A stretch of 64,000 nucleotides of DNA from Amnibacterium sp. CER49 (GTDB lineage: Bacteria > Actinomycetota > Actinomycetes > Actinomycetales > Microbacteriaceae), in the NCBI RefSeq assembly GCF_029846255.1, contig NZ_JARVWQ010000001.1, positions 248,001 through 312,000 of the forward strand, written 5' to 3'. Under the pieces are notes generated by a model that did not search any database, was not told where the DNA came from, and was given only the letters and a program-made list of their open reading frames with translations. A program made the translations under genes and the position numbers. Below are positions 53,029 to 61,944 of the stretch, in pieces (the first letter of the stretch is position 1; every line of letters starts with the position of its first letter).

Positions 53029-54283
53029 GGGGAAGCCGCTGCCCGTGACCGCCGACCTCAGACGACGTCGCGCTGCGCTGTTCGTCCTGTTCTTCCTTCC
53101 GGGCCTCACGCTCGCGTCCTGGGTGTCGCGCACGCCCGACGTCCGCGATCTGCTGCACGCCTCGACCGCCGAGGTGGGGCTGATCCTGTTCGCGCTCACC
53201 GCCGGATCGATGGGCGGGCTCCTCGCGTCGGGCCCGCTGGTCGCCCGTCTGGGCGCCCGCCGCATGATCCTGAACGGCACGGGCTGCCTGGCGGCGGGCG
53301 CCGCCGCCATCGCCCTCGGCGCACTCGCCGCCTCGCCGGCCGTGGTCGCGCTGGGCCTCGCGCTGGCCGGGTACGGCATGGGCAGCAGCGAGGTCGCGGC
53401 GAACATCGAGGGCGCGGCGGTCGAGCAGGGACTCGGCCGGTCCGTGCTGCCTGCCCTGCACGGCTGCTTCAGCGTGGGGACCGTCGTCGGCGGCGTCGCC
53501 GGCATGCTGCTCACCGCGATCCACCTCCCCGTGGCGATCCATCTCGCGCTCGTCGCGGTCCTCGACCTTCTCGCCCTCGCCGCGACGATCCGGCACGTCT
53601 CCCCCGACGTGGGAAAGCGCCTGCGAGGAGCGGGCGCGCCGGCCGAGCACGCCCGGCGTCCGGCGCTGTGGACGGACCCGCGCCTCACCCTGCTCGGCGC
53701 GGTGCTGCTCGGGCTGGCGCTGGCGGAGGGCTCGGCCAACGACTGGCTGCCGCTGCTCATGGTCGACGGGCACGGCTTCCCACCGGTGCTCGGCTCCGCC
53801 TCGTACGTGCTCTTCGTCGCCGCCATGGCAGCGGGACGCCTTCTCGGCGGGCCCGTCGTGGACCGGATCGGCCGCGGCACGGTCCTGCTCGCGAGCGGGA
53901 TCCTCGCCGCGGCCGGCGCGGCTGCCATCAGCTTCATCGACGACGGACTCGTGGCCGTCGTCGCCACGGCGCTCTGGGGCCTCGGAGCAGCGCTGGGCTT
54001 CCCCGTCGCGGTCGCGGCCGCCGCGGATTCCGAGCACCATCCGGCCGAGCGGGTGGCCTACGTCGCCACCTGGGGCTACGTCGCGTTCCTCGGCGGTCCT
54101 CCGGTCCTCGGGTTCATCGGCCAGCAGGCCGGGCTGCGCGCTGCGATCGTGCCGGTCCTCGTGCTGGTGACGGTCGCGGCCTGCCTCGCCCCGTCGGCCG
54201 TCCGGGGACCAGGACGGTCCCGTGCTGTCGGCGGCTCCACGGCCGGGGAACCGCCGACAGCGGACGGCGTCACACCCCTGTAG
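53021..54283 (+). CDS. MFS transporter (YbjJ-like)
   Basis: 420 residues, twelve hydrophobic segments. The MFS-style loop LVARLGARRMILNGTG lies between helices 2 and 3 and VVDRIGRGTVLLASG in the second half. The opening LFFLPGLTLASWVSRTPDVR resembles the FucP/YbjJ branch. Coupled to the upstream oxidoreductase by an 8-bp overlap. Substrate unknown, perhaps a sugar or its oxidation product. Confidence 0.85.
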   Translation: MDEGKPLPVTADLRRRRAALFVLFFLPGLTLASWVSRTPDVRDLLHASTAEVGLILFALTAGSMGGLLASGPLVARLGARRMILNGTGCLAAGAAAIALGALAASPAVVALGLALAGYGMGSSEVAANIEGAAVEQGLGRSVLPALHGCFSVGTVVGGVAGMLLTAIHLPVAIHLALVAVLDLLALAATIRHVSPDVGKRLRGAGAPAEHARRPALWTDPRLTLLGAVLLGLALAEGSANDWLPLLMVDGHGFPPVLGSASYVLFVAAMAAGRLLGGPVVDRIGRGTVLLASGILAAAGAAAISFIDDGLVAVVATALWGLGAALGFPVAVAAAADSEHHPAERVAYVATWGYVAFLGGPPVLGFIGQQAGLRAAIVPVLVLVTVAACLAPSAVRGPGRSRAVGGSTAGEPPTADGVTPL

Positions 54284-54403
54284 ACGGTCGGCAGCGCGGT
54301 GCTGCAAGGACCGCCCGCAGCCGTCGCGAGGTGTTCTCTGAACGGGCTCGCGCCGCTCCGCGGCAGGCGGAGCGAGTGGATCCCCGCTACCTCTAGCCTG
54401 TCC

Positions 54404-54419
54404 ATGTGATCGAAAACAT
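54404..54419. promoter_or_regulatory. LacI-type operator before second GH42
   Basis: ATGTGATCGAAAACAT matches 14 of 16 positions of the reverse complement of the GH42 operator at 46351, and sits 12 bp before the GTG start. Confidence 0.62.
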
Positions 54420-54431
54420 GGAGTGCTGCGC

Positions 54432-56528
54432 GTGACGAGCGAACCGAGAATCGAGGGTGTGCTCTTCGGAGCCGCGTACTACACGGAGTACCAGCAGACG
54501 ACCGACCTCGCCACCGACCTGGACCTGATGAAGCAGGCCGGCTTCACCGTCATCCGGGTGGGCGAGTCGGTGTGGTCCACGTGGGAGCCGCGGGACGGCG
54601 AGTTCGTGCTGGACTGGCTGCAGCCGGTCCTCGACGGGGCGCACGAACGGGGCATCGCGGTGATCCTCGGCACGCCCACCTATGCCGTGCCGCCCTGGCT
54701 CCAGGTGAAGCACCCGGAGATCGCCGCGGAGGTCTCGACGGCCACGCCGCTGCCGTGGGGCGCCCGCCAGGAGATGGACCAGAGCCACCCGGTCTACCGG
54801 CGCTACGCGGAGCGGGTCGTCCGGAAGGTGGTGGAGCGCTACGCGGATCACCCGGCTGTGATCGGCTACCAGGTGGACAACGAACCGGGCCTGCACCTCA
54901 CGCACAACCCGGGGGTGTTCGAGGGCTTCCGGGCCTGGCTGCGCGAACGATACGGCTCGGTCGAGGCGCTGAACGAGGCCTGGGGCCTCGTCTACTGGTC
55001 CCACCGGATCGCGGAGTGGGACGAGCTGTGGCGCCCCGATGGGAACACGGTGCCGTCCTACGACCTCGAGTGGCGCAGGTACCAGTCGACCCTGCCGACC
55101 GAGCTCATCGGTTGGCAGGCCGCCGTCGTCCGGGAGTACGCCCGCGACGACCAGTTCGTGACGACGTGCATCGCCTACTCCCGGCCTCAGATCGACGATG
55201 TGGGCCTCGCCCGCGACCTGGACGTGTCGTCCGGCAACAACTACTACCTGATGCAGGACGGCATGACCCACGGCACGGAGGTCGGCGGCGCCGAGCTCTG
55301 GTGGAGCACGGGCGTCGACGGCATCTTCCAGTGGAGCGACCGCGCGTTCGCGACCAAGCAGGCGCCGTTCCTCGTCACCGAGACCAACGCGCAGGCGATC
55401 GGCGGGTCGCACGACAACTACCCGCCGTTCCCGGGCCAGCTGAAGCAGGCCGCGCTGGCCATGGTCTCCCGCGGCGCCCGGGCCATCGAGTACTGGCACT
55501 GGCACAGCCTCCATTTCGGCGCCGAGACCTACTGGATGGGTGTGCTGCCGCACAGCCAGCGCCCCGGCCGGATCTACCGGGAGGTGCAGGCCCTCGGCCG
55601 CACGCTCGAGGCGCTCGCGCCGTACGTCGAGGACCTGGTGCCCGACGCCGACGTCCTCCTCGTCCACTCGCTCGAGAGCAAGTGGGCGTACGAGTTCACC
55701 CCGCCGCTCTCCCTCCCGGACGACGGGCCGGATCGGAACGCGTACGAGCGCATCGTCCGCGCCACCTACCGGGGCTTGTTCGAGGCCGGGGTGCAGGTGC
55801 GCGTGCGCTCCGAGGCCCAGCTCCTGGAGACCGCTCCCGAGCAGCTCGCGGCCGCGTTCCCGGTGCTCGTCGCCCCCGCGCTCTACATCGCCGAGGACGA
55901 CCTGCTGGAGCACCTGCGTCGCTACGCCGAGGCCGGAGGCCATCTCGTCCTCGGCATCCGTGCGGGCTACGCCGACGGCGTCGCGCGGGCGCGTCAGGAG
56001 GTGGCCCCGCCTCGCCTGAGCGAGGACGCCGGCGTCTGGTACGACGAGTTCTCGAACCTTCGCGAACCGCTGGCGGTATCGGCGACTCCCGGCAGCCCGC
56101 TGCGCCTGGACCCGTCCGCCGCCGGGCTCGGCTGGGCCGACGCGTTCCACGTCGAGGACGCCGAGGTGCTGGCGGAGTTCGCGCCGGGCGAGCTGCCACT
56201 CGGCGCTGCGGTGACCACGAGGCAGGTCGCCATGGGACGGATCACCATGATCGCGACCGTCCCGAACCCGGCGTTGGCTCGCGGGATCGCCGCCTGGCTC
56301 GTTCCCGAGCCGGCCGCGCGGCGCTGGCAGGCCGCTCCCGAGGTCAGCGTCGGCACCGCCACGACAGCGCGAGGCCCGTTGACGTTCGCGACGAACTGGT
56401 CCGCAGGGCCCGTGACCGTGGTGCCTCCGGAGGACGTCCGGAACGTGGAGACCGGCGCGCACCATCCCCAGGGAACCCCGATCGAGCTCGCGGCACGCGA
56501 GACGCTCGTCCTCGTGAGCGGGCGCTAG
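54432..56528 (+). CDS. GH42 beta-galactosidase (second copy)
   Basis: 698 residues, colinear with and highly similar to the GH42 protein at 46409; the first 150 residues differ at only about 30 positions by eye. Acid/base Glu in QVDNEPG and nucleophile Glu in VTETNAQAIG are kept. I use the GTG at 54432 with TGGAG at good spacing; a GTG at 54423 is possible. Differences cluster in a loop after KHPEIAAE and in the C-terminal domain, so the pair may differ in linkage or chain-length preference. Confidence 0.92.
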   Translation: MTSEPRIEGVLFGAAYYTEYQQTTDLATDLDLMKQAGFTVIRVGESVWSTWEPRDGEFVLDWLQPVLDGAHERGIAVILGTPTYAVPPWLQVKHPEIAAEVSTATPLPWGARQEMDQSHPVYRRYAERVVRKVVERYADHPAVIGYQVDNEPGLHLTHNPGVFEGFRAWLRERYGSVEALNEAWGLVYWSHRIAEWDELWRPDGNTVPSYDLEWRRYQSTLPTELIGWQAAVVREYARDDQFVTTCIAYSRPQIDDVGLARDLDVSSGNNYYLMQDGMTHGTEVGGAELWWSTGVDGIFQWSDRAFATKQAPFLVTETNAQAIGGSHDNYPPFPGQLKQAALAMVSRGARAIEYWHWHSLHFGAETYWMGVLPHSQRPGRIYREVQALGRTLEALAPYVEDLVPDADVLLVHSLESKWAYEFTPPLSLPDDGPDRNAYERIVRATYRGLFEAGVQVRVRSEAQLLETAPEQLAAAFPVLVAPALYIAEDDLLEHLRRYAEAGGHLVLGIRAGYADGVARARQEVAPPRLSEDAGVWYDEFSNLREPLAVSATPGSPLRLDPSAAGLGWADAFHVEDAEVLAEFAPGELPLGAAVTTRQVAMGRITMIATVPNPALARGIAAWLVPEPAARRWQAAPEVSVGTATTARGPLTFATNWSAGPVTVVPPEDVRNVETGAHHPQGTPIELAARETLVLVSGR

Positions 56529-56537
56529 CGCGGAGCT

Positions 56538-56581
56538 CCGCCGGTCGCACTCCCGTGCCGGGACGGGGGTGCGACCGGCGG
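56538..56581. terminator. Strong bidirectional terminator hairpin
   Basis: Thirteen-base perfect arms (56538-56550 and 56569-56581), just after the GH42 stop and ahead of the convergent kinase gene. The remainder of the interval to 56777 holds no gene. Confidence 0.75.
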
Positions 56582-56777
56582 CGACTCCTCACTCGCCGGA
56601 TCCCGGAGGGCGCAGTGGGCCCCCCTCGGGTCGAGCGCCCGCAGCAGGCTGGACCGCTGGACCGCTGGACCGCGAAGGCGCGGTCGTCGCCGAAGCGCCG
56701 TCGCAGGCCGAGCGACACCCGATGTCGTCCCCTGAAGGTCCCCGGCGCCGTGTGCGGGAACCGGAGTCGGTGGGCTG

Positions 56778-57725
56778 TCAGCGATCGCTGGCGGAGGCCG
56801 TGTGCCCGAGCACCTCGGCTCGGCGGCGCGCGTACAGCGCGGCGCCGAGCGCCGGGCCGGCGACGGGCTCCCGCAGCTCGGAGTCCGGAGGCAGGGCGGC
56901 CTCGAACGCCGCGCGGATACCGGGGTCGCTGAACATCCCGCCGGAGTACGACACCGGCAGGGTCTCCCCCGCCGCCACCCCGAGTCCGGCACGGACGGCA
57001 CCGACGAGCGCCGCGAGCTCGGCGCCGGCGTCACGGACGATGGCCTGCGCCGCCGTGTCGCCCGCTCGAGCGGCCTCGGTGACGGCCGGCGCGAGCGACG
57101 CGATGCGGTCCCGCTTGGCACCCCAGCCGTCGACCACGACACCGATCACGTCGAGGTCGGTCGCCGCTCCGACCCGCTGCCGGATGGCCGCGTGCAGCGG
57201 CCCGCTCGTGCGGCGGCCGTCGCTCATGCGCGAGAAGGCGTTCAGCCCGCGCACCGCGACCCAGTAGGCGGAGCCCTCGTCGCCGAAGACCTCGCTCCAG
57301 CCGCCGGCACGGTGCGCGGCGCCGCGCCACTCGCCGTACGCGATCGACCCGGTGCCGGCGACGATGTTGATCCCGTCCACCCCACCGAGCGATCCCGCCC
57401 AGCCCGCGACGGCGTCGTTGCCGACGTCGAATCGGTCGTGCCCGAGCACCCGCCTCGTGATGGCATCGAGCTCGGCGATGTCGCCGCTCGCCTCGCCGTG
57501 CCCGGGCAGCGCGACGAACGCGCGGTCGATCGTCTCGACCTGCACCCCCGCCTGGGCGGTCACCCGGGCGACGCCGTCGCGCAGCACGCGCTCGACCAGG
57601 TCGATGCCGACCGGGAAGTAGTAGGTGCCCGGCCCTGTGACCTCGGCGAGGGGGGTCCCGGTCTCGTCAGCGAGCACGAAGGCGGTCTTCGTGCCGCCGC
57701 CGTCGACACCGAGGTAGTGGCTCAC
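56778..57725 (-). CDS. BadF/BadG-type N-acetylglucosamine kinase-like protein
   Basis: 315 residues: GVDGGGTKTAFVL phosphate-1 motif, AFVALPGHGEAS, NIVAGTGSIAYG, VFGDEGSAYWVAVRGL. N-acetylglucosamine kinase-like family. Its GTG start overlaps the SIS gene stop by 4 bp. Kinase plus SIS isomerase in one unit would convert a free amino sugar to its phosphate and then isomerise or deaminate it. Confidence 0.85.
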   Translation of the reverse strand: MSHYLGVDGGGTKTAFVLADETGTPLAEVTGPGTYYFPVGIDLVERVLRDGVARVTAQAGVQVETIDRAFVALPGHGEASGDIAELDAITRRVLGHDRFDVGNDAVAGWAGSLGGVDGINIVAGTGSIAYGEWRGAAHRAGGWSEVFGDEGSAYWVAVRGLNAFSRMSDGRRTSGPLHAAIRQRVGAATDLDVIGVVVDGWGAKRDRIASLAPAVTEAARAGDTAAQAIVRDAGAELAALVGAVRAGLGVAAGETLPVSYSGGMFSDPGIRAAFEAALPPDSELREPVAGPALGAALYARRRAEVLGHTASASDR

Positions 57726-58843
57726 CGGCTCGGCAGCGGGTGGATCGTGACGCCCTGCACGACCCGGTTGACGGTGCCGCTGGGGAACGGGTCGTCGGTG
57801 CTGACGCCGTAGTGCTGCGAGGTGTGCAGGGCGAACAGCTGCCCGAACACGATGTACGGAAGGGCGAGCAGCGCGTCGGGCAGACCGTCCAGGCCGGGGA
57901 TCGCGAACCGACCGGCGCCGGGCTCGCCCGCCGTGACGGTGAGCACCCCCTCCTCCCCCATCGTGCCGCGCAGCTCCGCGGCGATGTCGTCGTCGTAGGC
58001 GCGGGTGTAGGGGTTGCCCGAGGAGAACACGATCACGAAGGTGTTCGCGTCGACGAGCGCCTTCGGACCGTGCCGGAAGCCGAGCGACGAGTCGTGCACG
58101 GCGACGATCCGGCCCGCGGCGGTCTCGAGCAGCTTCAGCGCCGACTCCCTGGCGAGGCCCGTGAGGCTGCCGCTGCCCAGGTAGACGATGCGGGCCGGCT
58201 CGCGCACGACGAGCGCCTCGATGCGGGATCGCTGCCCGAGCACCCACTCGCCGGCGGCGGCGAGCGCCTCGACATCGGCGTCGCCGCCGAGCGCGAGCAG
58301 CGCCGACAGCAGCATCGAGGTGAAGCTCGACGTCATCGCGAAGCCCTCGTCGTTGGCGCGCGCCGGCATCTCGAGCACGAACGAGTCGTCCCGCCCGGCA
58401 TGGGCCCGGTGCAGCGCACCGCTCGGGTCGCAGGTGATCACGAGGTGATGCACGTCGGCCAGCAGCTGATCGGCGACCGCGGTCGCCGCGGCGCTCTCCG
58501 GGCTGTCGCCGGACCGCGCGAACGAGACGAGCAGGGTCGGGACGTCCTCGGCGAGCAGCTCGACGGGGTCCGCCACGAGGTCGGTCGTCGCGATCGCGTC
58601 GACCCGCCGGCGCAGCCGTCCCGTGAGGAACGGGGCGGCGACCTCACCGATGAACGCCGACGTGCCGGCCCCGGTCAGCACGATCCGCAGCTCCGGACGG
58701 GCGAGCAGCGGCGCGAGGAAGCCGTCGAGCTCCGACCGGCGCTCGCGGATGCGGGCGGCCGCCTCCCTCCACACGCCGGGCTGCTGGCCGATCTCGCGCT
58801 CGGTCGCGGTGCCTTCGCCCACGCGCGGAAGGGTGTCGGTCAC
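57722..58843 (-). CDS. SIS-domain sugar-phosphate isomerase/deaminase (AgaS-like, second copy)
   Basis: 373 residues, two SIS domains (VLTGAGTSAFIGEVAAP; VSFARSGDSPES; VYLGSGSLTGLARESALKLL; SSLGFRHGPKALV). Close paralogue of the gene at 11326-12465. GTG start at 58843 with GGAG upstream. Operon with the kinase, divergent from NagA, so GalN-6-P or GlcN-6-P is the likely substrate after deacetylation. Confidence 0.85.
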   Translation of the reverse strand: MTDTLPRVGEGTATEREIGQQPGVWREAAARIRERRSELDGFLAPLLARPELRIVLTGAGTSAFIGEVAAPFLTGRLRRRVDAIATTDLVADPVELLAEDVPTLLVSFARSGDSPESAAATAVADQLLADVHHLVITCDPSGALHRAHAGRDDSFVLEMPARANDEGFAMTSSFTSMLLSALLALGGDADVEALAAAGEWVLGQRSRIEALVVREPARIVYLGSGSLTGLARESALKLLETAAGRIVAVHDSSLGFRHGPKALVDANTFVIVFSSGNPYTRAYDDDIAAELRGTMGEEGVLTVTAGEPGAGRFAIPGLDGLPDALLALPYIVFGQLFALHTSQHYGVSTDDPFPSGTVNRVVQGVTIHPLPSR

Positions 58844-59257
58844 GGGGCGGGCTCCGTTCGAGCTGGGCCGGCAAGCGGCGGAGGATGGGCGCGGGTGACC
58901 GCCGCCCGACGTGCGCGGCGTCAGCCGCCCGTCGCCGCAATCCTGCTGCGCGGAGCGGCTGAGCGCTACGGAGGCACCGAGAACGCGCGGGCCGAGTGAG
59001 CGATTGATCGGCCGTCCGGCGGGCCTCCGCTCCTCGCTCCGCCGACCCGCGCAGCGTTCCCGTCCATCCGCGCAGCCGAACTGCGGGAGTGGATGCCGCG
59101 TCCGCATCCCGGCGCGGCCGGCCGCCTCGTCGGCGATCGCTCCCCCGGCCGCACGCGGTGACGCGCTGCTGCTGCAGGCACGCACTCGGAGTGCGCGTCT
59201 TCAGCAGCACGCCCCGGACGGTGGGTTCCACGGCCGCCTCTCACTACCGTCGGCGAG
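58844..59257. promoter_or_regulatory. Divergent control region SIS-kinase / nagA with large palindrome
   Basis: 414 bp without a gene. The core palindrome CGCACTC-G-GAGTGCG (59182-59196) is flanked symmetrically by TGCTGCTG (59168-59175) and CAGCAGCA (59203-59210). A related half (AGTGCGCATTCC) appears on the minus strand near 62845, before the ROK kinase. Likely operator of an amino-sugar regulator. Confidence 0.5.
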
Positions 59258-60424
59258 GTGCCCGCTCCCTCGGTCGACGCCCGTCCCTCCGAGCAGGACC
59301 CGTCGGTGGTCCTGGCCGTCGGGCGTCTCGTCACCTCGTCCGGGGAGCGGGCGCCCGCGTGGGTCACGATCCGAGACGGCCTGATCGCCGACGTCGGCGG
59401 TGGCCGGCCGCCGAGGCCCGTCGACGAGGACATCGCCGACGCCGTCGTGCTGCCCGGGTTCGTCGATGCGCACGCGCACGGCGCACTGGGGCACGACTTC
59501 CGGTCCTGCGACGCCGACGGCGCTCGCGCGGTCGCCGCGCACCACCTCGCCGCGGGGACCACCGACCTCATGGCCTCGATCGGGACCGCGCCGTCGGCGG
59601 TCCTCGAGCGGCAGCTCGCGCTCCTCGCCCCCCTGGTCCGCGACGGCACGCTCGTCGGCCTGCACCTCGAGGGCCCCTACCTGTCCCCCGAGCGCCGCGG
59701 CGCCCATGACCCGTCTCTGCTCCGGCTGCCGGATCTCGGCGAGCTGCGCCGACTCCTCGACGCCGCGGCCGGAACCCTGACCATGGTCACGCTCGCGCCG
59801 GAGCTGCCCGGAGCCGCGGCGGCGATCCGTCTCCTCGTCGAGCGCGGCGTGCGGGTCGCCATCGGCCACACCGCCTGCTCGGCGGAGGCCGCGCGGGCAG
59901 CCCTGGCCGACGGGGCGAGCGCGTTCACCCATCTGTTCAACGGGATGCCCCCGATCTCCGGGCGTGACCCAGGGCCGGTCGCGGCCGCGCTCGAGTCCGA
60001 GACGGCCCACGTCGAGGTCATCGGGGACGGCCTGCACCTCGCGGACGAGACGCTCCGCCTCGTCCGCCGCGTCGCCCCCGGTCGCGTCGCCCTCGTCTCC
60101 GACGCGATGCAGGCGACCGGCCTCGGCGACGGGGAGTACGACGGCCGCACCGTCCGGAACGGCGTCGCCCGGGCGCCCGGCGGTTCGCTCGCCGGGTCGA
60201 CCTCCACCCTCGGCACTTCGGCGATGCGCCTCCACGCCGCGACGGACACCGCCCTGCCCGAGCTCGTGCAGCTCACCTCCGCGGCGGCCGCGCGCTTCCT
60301 CGGGCTGCAGCGCGACCTCGTCCCGGGGACGCCCGCGAACCTCGTCGTGCTCGAACCCGGAGCCCCGGGTCACGCCCTCCGGGTGGCCCGGGTGATGCGG
60401 CAGGGGCGGTGGGCGGTCGGCTGA
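59258..60424 (+). CDS. nagA: N-acetylglucosamine-6-phosphate deacetylase NagA
   Basis: 388 residues, amidohydrolase fold. Metal and substrate motifs: FVDAHAHGALGHDF, HLEGPYLSPERRGAHDP (metal Glu), IGHTACSAEAA (His), THLFNGMPP (His) and LVSDAMQATG (catalytic Asp). It removes acetate from GlcNAc-6-P or GalNAc-6-P (the AgaA reaction). GTG start; upstream ribosome site weak. Located so as to feed the SIS enzymes. Confidence 0.9.
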   Translation: MPAPSVDARPSEQDPSVVLAVGRLVTSSGERAPAWVTIRDGLIADVGGGRPPRPVDEDIADAVVLPGFVDAHAHGALGHDFRSCDADGARAVAAHHLAAGTTDLMASIGTAPSAVLERQLALLAPLVRDGTLVGLHLEGPYLSPERRGAHDPSLLRLPDLGELRRLLDAAAGTLTMVTLAPELPGAAAAIRLLVERGVRVAIGHTACSAEAARAALADGASAFTHLFNGMPPISGRDPGPVAAALESETAHVEVIGDGLHLADETLRLVRRVAPGRVALVSDAMQATGLGDGEYDGRTVRNGVARAPGGSLAGSTSTLGTSAMRLHAATDTALPELVQLTSAAAARFLGLQRDLVPGTPANLVVLEPGAPGHALRVARVMRQGRWAVG

Positions 60425-60503
60425 AGCGGTGGGACCCGGCCTGCTGCGCGCACGCCCGGCGAGACCCCATCGGCGGGGCCGCGGAGGGTCGCGACGATCG
60501 TGC

Positions 60504-61814
60504 TCATCGGTCGATGCGAGGCGCCTCCGGTTCGCCCGTCCCAGCCGGGACGGTGGCGGCGGAGTACGGCCGCAGGGCGTCGCGCACCCGGTCGATCAGG
60601 AGCTCGCGCGGGTCGGCGCCGAGCTCCCGGCGACGCACCCGGAGGTACTGCTCGGGCAGGTACTGGCTGATCAGCGGCTCCGGCACGCCCGTGCGAGCCA
60701 GGTTCGCGAGCAGGCGGTCCAAGGCGGCGACGATCTGCGGGTCCGGCAGGTAGTACCGCATCCGGTCGCTGTAGCTGAAGCGGCGAGCGACCCGCTGCTC
60801 GTCCGCGTCGCCCTCGTAGTAGCGCTCCCAGCGGCCGGGGTCGGCGAGCATGACCTGCTCGATCACGTCGATCACGTCCGAGCGCTCGCCCTCCGGCATC
60901 AGCTGCTGCTCGATCGCGGCGAGCGCGAACACCCCTTCGCGCAGCGCGAAGGTGAGGCCGGGTCCGACCTTGAGCACGGCCCAGTGGTCGGTGACGAGCG
61001 CGGCGAGCGCCTCCGGCAGCTGGTAGTCCGTCGAGTGCGCCTCGAACACCATCGCCGGCTCGTCGTCGAGCACGTGCTGCAGCTCGACCGTGCGTGCGGG
61101 GTCGTAGTCGACGACGCGGACGTGGTCGAACTCGACCGCCGGCTGCACGACGAGCGCCATCACACGGCTCCACGCCGGCTCGACACCGGCGGCGCGGAAC
61201 GCGGCGCGGTGCGCGTCGAGCGTCGCCCTCGCGGCGTCCGGCGGGGTCGGAGCGAGGGTGTCGATCGTCTCGTGAGCGCCGCCCGGCACAGGCACCTCCG
61301 TGCCGATCACGTACCGGATCGCGGCGGGATCCGGAGCGGCGTCCTCGGCCGCGGCGAGCAGGCGGGCGGCCCGCTCGGCGACGAGGGCGTCCGGCAGCGG
61401 CTCGGGGTCGCCCGAGAGGCGCATGCTGCAGTCGAGGTGGAGCTTCGTGTAGCCCGCTGCGGCGTAGGCGGCCACGAGGTCGACCGCCTTCTGCATGGCC
61501 GGCTCCGGCTCCTCCGACTGCCAGGCGTTGGGCCCCAGGTGGTCGCCGCCGAGCACGACGGCGTCCCGCGGGAAGCCCTCGTCGTCGGCGATCCGCAGCA
61601 CGAAGTCGCGGAAGTCGGCGGGGCGCATGCCGGTGTAACCGCCGAACTGGTCGACCTGGTTCGACGTCGCCTCGACGAGGAGGAACCCCCCGTCGGCGGC
61701 GGCCTGCCGCATCGCGGCGACGAGCACCAGCGGGTGAGCGGAGCACACGGAGGTGACGCCGACCGACTCCCCGGCCTTGTGCGCGCGGAGGACCGCGCCG
61801 AGGTGATCCGTCAT
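60504..61814 (-). CDS. kbaZ: Tagatose-1,6-bisphosphate aldolase non-catalytic subunit (GatZ/KbaZ)
   Basis: 436 residues: GVTSVCSAHPLVLVAAMRQA, LVEATSNQVDQFGGYTGMRP, GGDHLGPNAWQ, KLHLDCSMR and YVIGTEVPVPGGA are GatZ/KbaZ/AgaZ segments. In enterobacteria this subunit is needed for full activity of the KbaY/AgaY/GatY aldolase, in galactitol and GalNAc catabolism. ATG at 61814. The catalytic partner is not in the window. Confidence 0.9.
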   Translation of the reverse strand: MTDHLGAVLRAHKAGESVGVTSVCSAHPLVLVAAMRQAAADGGFLLVEATSNQVDQFGGYTGMRPADFRDFVLRIADDEGFPRDAVVLGGDHLGPNAWQSEEPEPAMQKAVDLVAAYAAAGYTKLHLDCSMRLSGDPEPLPDALVAERAARLLAAAEDAAPDPAAIRYVIGTEVPVPGGAHETIDTLAPTPPDAARATLDAHRAAFRAAGVEPAWSRVMALVVQPAVEFDHVRVVDYDPARTVELQHVLDDEPAMVFEAHSTDYQLPEALAALVTDHWAVLKVGPGLTFALREGVFALAAIEQQLMPEGERSDVIDVIEQVMLADPGRWERYYEGDADEQRVARRFSYSDRMRYYLPDPQIVAALDRLLANLARTGVPEPLISQYLPEQYLRVRRRELGADPRELLIDRVRDALRPYSAATVPAGTGEPEAPRIDR

Positions 61815-61884
61815 GCCGCTTCGCCCTCTCGATCGGATGTGGTCCTGCCATCGTGGGGCGACGTCCGTCCGGCACGCCACCCGT

Positions 61885-61914
61885 CGAGCGAAACGCTCGG
61901 GACCGCTGAGCGGT
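61885..61914. promoter_or_regulatory. Two adjacent palindromes between ROK kinase and kbaZ
   Basis: CGAGCG-AAA-CGCTCG (61885-61899) and ACCGCT-G-AGCGGT (61902-61914), 71 bp before the kbaZ start and 30 bp past the kinase stop. Either operators of kbaZ or a terminator of the kinase gene. Confidence 0.4.
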
Positions 61915-61944
61915 TCGCGCAGCGCTGCCCGAGCCGGTGCGGTG

